From: Mycoplasmopsis alligatoris A21JP2
GTDB lineage: Bacteria > Bacillota_I > Bacilli_A > Mycoplasmatales > Metamycoplasmataceae
DNA: 64,000 bases
Direction of reading: 5' to 3'
NCBI RefSeq assembly: GCF_000178375.1
Contig: NZ_ADNC01000027.1
Span: forward strand, 1-64,000
The notes under the pieces were generated by a model. That model saw only the letters and a program-made list of their open reading frames with translations, was not told the origin of the DNA and did no database searches. Below, piece after piece: positions 62,495 through 64,000 of this stretch (position 1 is its first letter; every line of letters starts with the position of its first letter). Made by a program: the position numbers and the translations under genes.

Positions 62495-63289
62495 TTATTT
62501 TAAATCGAATAAAGTTCTTAGGTTTTTATTTATAGCACTAACAAATTTATCCATTCCTACTCCTTTTAAACCTGCTATATAGTAAGAGACAAAAATTACT
62601 GTGTTTGGTTCATTTATTAAACCTGTGTAGGGATGAACTCTTAAATAAGGAGAATCAGTTTCAGTTAAAATTCTATCTAAAGGTAAAAATTTTATTACTT
62701 CTCTTGTCACATCACTACTTCCAAATGTCACAGTTCCAGAAAAACTAAAATAACAGTTAAATTGCATAAATTTTTTTGCTCATTCAATGTTACCAGCATA
62801 AGTGTGAAGCATAAATTTTAGGTTTTTGTATTTTTTAACCAATTCATATACATCTTCAAAAGCTTGTTCGCTGTTTTCTTTATCTCTTATATGTATTACA
62901 ACTGGCAGATTCAATTTAGCTGCTAGTTTTAATTGCCCATTCATACTTTTAATTTGATTTTCTCTGGTTGGTGCATCTTCATAATAATAATCTATTCCCA
63001 ATTCCCCTATACCAATTACATTTTGGTCAATTAATGATTCAAATCTTTTAACATCATTCTCATCCTTTCCATCTTCAGGATGAATTCCAATAACTGCTTT
63101 TAAGTGAGAATGTTTTTTAGCTAATTCTATTACTTCATGATTTTCTTGTTCATGACCTCCATTAACTATTAAAAATTCTATGTTGTTTTCTGAAGCTTTT
63201 TTAATTATGTTTTCTAATTCGCTTATTTTGTAGTATTTTTGTGATAAATGACAATGTGCGTCAACAAAATTTGTTCTTTTTTTACTCAT
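62495..63289 (-). CDS. tatD: TatD-family metal-dependent DNase
   Basis: A 264-residue TIM-barrel hydrolase. Metal-binding motifs in order: DAHCHL, GIHPED, GELGIDYYY, VIHIRD, LHTYAG and TETDSPYLR, all intact. TatD proteins cut DNA 3'-5' and act in repair; some have a D-tyrosyl or other hydrolase role. It is paired with rsmA as in many Firmicutes. The start follows AAGGAAA. Confidence 0.93.
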
Positions 63290-63334
63290 ATTTTCCTTGT
63301 TTTGAATTATATCTTATTTAAAATACATATATTG

Positions 63335-63340
63335 TATAAT
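63335..63340 (+). promoter_or_regulatory. -10 box of pepO
   Basis: TATAAT about 25 nt before the ATG, with AAGGAG between. Confidence 0.45.
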
Positions 63341-63365
63341 TAAAAACACTTATAAGGAGTTTACA

Positions 63366-64000
63366 ATGGATAAAAACGCACTAAAGCAAGACTTTTACAA
63401 TGAAGTTAATAAAAAATGATTAAAAGAGTCAAAAATATTATCAGATAGATCAAGTACGGGTTCTTTTTCAGAAATAGATATAGCACTTGAAGATAAATTG
63501 AGAAATTTATTAGATTCTTGAGCAAAAAAACCTGAATTGGTCCCTAATGATAAATACATTATTGAGATGATGAAATTTTATAAAATGGCAACTAGCTTTG
63601 ACAAAATAAATTCTTTAGGATTTGAACCTTTAAAACAATATTTAAACAAAATAGAAGAGTTAAAATCATTTGATGAATTATTAAAAAATTACAAATATTT
63701 TGTGTCTAAATTTGAAGCAAATCCTTTTGAATTCAGTGTTTATGCCGATTTTAAAAACCCTGATATTCAAGTTTTATATCTAGATTCACCAAGATTCTTT
63801 TTACCTGAAAAATCTTATTATGCTGATGAAAAAAAGAAAGAAAAATTAATAAAAAGTTTGACTGAAACAGTTACTAAATTACTTACAAAATATGGGAAGT
63901 CAAAAAACGAAATTGAACACATTATTAAATGTGCATTAATTTTTGATGAATCTTTAGTTTCTTGAGCTAAATCCGCTGAAGAAGATGCACAAATAGTTGG
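63366..64000 (+). CDS. pepO: M13-family oligoendopeptidase PepO, C-terminus outside window
   Basis: The first ~211 residues of an M13 (neprilysin/PepO) metallopeptidase. The family N-terminus D-F-Y-x-x-V-N-x-x-W-L reads DFYNEVNKKWL, then ESKILSDRSSTGSFSE and the LDSPRFFLPEKSYYAD stretch, both typical. The zinc HExxH lies beyond the window. Trp are TGA. It probably degrades host peptides in the cytosol (no signal peptide). Ribosome site AAGGAG. Confidence 0.88.

Overview
The window is a piece of a mollicute (Mycoplasma-type) chromosome. It is very AT-rich, and UGA must be read as tryptophan: almost every conserved gene (polC, smc, parE, pyrG, tyrS, eno, nusA, prs) contains in-frame TGA at positions where its family has Trp. 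The gene set is core housekeeping plus surface lipoproteins and small membrane proteins, as expected for a reduced, host-dependent mycoplasma. PolC, a type III-like pantothenate kinase, FakA/PlsX and DUF31-type lipoprotein proteases fit the hominis-group relatives, but I cannot name the species. I see no insertion sequence, prophage or CRISPR array; one tRNA gene is present.

Layout. 1-1721 (+): end of a TrmH-family RNA methylase, a DivIVA-like protein and the ribosome-assembly GTPase RbgA. 1872-2270 (-): a decayed, inverted copy of an internal piece of smc. 2325-6802 (-): an ABC exporter pair, a CvpA-like membrane protein and peptide deformylase. 6860-8086: rsmD (+) and recO (-), convergent. 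8150-14731 (+): an Asp23/YloU-fakA-plsX-rnc-smc operon, a condensed form of the Firmicutes lipid/chromosome cluster. 14876-14951: tRNA-Thr. 14984-18826: two convergent lipoprotein genes, one a DUF31 (MIP-like) serine protease. 19292-24671: parE, a small membrane protein, a DegV/FakB-type protein, YtpR-like and tyrS. 25186-32782 (mostly -): a coiled-coil repeat protein, a gene remnant, pyrG, tuf, two HAD phosphatases and tsaE-tsaB-tsaD. 32911-39244: gpmI, dnaJ, a zinc metallopeptidase, an ECF-type S component, coaX-like and cdsA. 39326-43669: polC. 43829-49490: a DJ-1-like protein, membrane proteins, dCMP deaminase, a TDT transporter, an iron alcohol dehydrogenase and a lipoprotein. 49537-53752 (-): eno, then a second DUF31 protease at the end of the rimP-nusA-ylxR-infB-apt operon (to 57944). 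58009-63289 (-): rsmG, prs, a MATE exporter, rsmA and tatD. 63366 onward (+): start of a PepO-type M13 peptidase.

How the genes fit together. FakA, PlsX, CdsA and the DegV-family protein outline phospholipid synthesis from scavenged fatty acids. TsaE/B/D make the tRNA t6A modification. NusA, RimP, YlxR and IF-2 form the conserved transcription/translation operon. Prs and Apt serve nucleotide salvage. The two 740-residue DUF31 lipoproteins are probable surface proteases.

The most notable non-coding signals are: (1) a class of genes with TATAAT (or TAAAAT) placed a nearly constant 6 nt before the ATG and no Shine-Dalgarno, implying leaderless mRNAs; (2) a degenerate CIRCE operator over the dnaJ promoter; (3) a palindrome enclosing the eno -10 box; (4) a 15-codon leader ORF with a hairpin before rimP-nusA-infB; and (5) the inverted smc fragment. 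I did not find a convincing wholly new multi-gene system.
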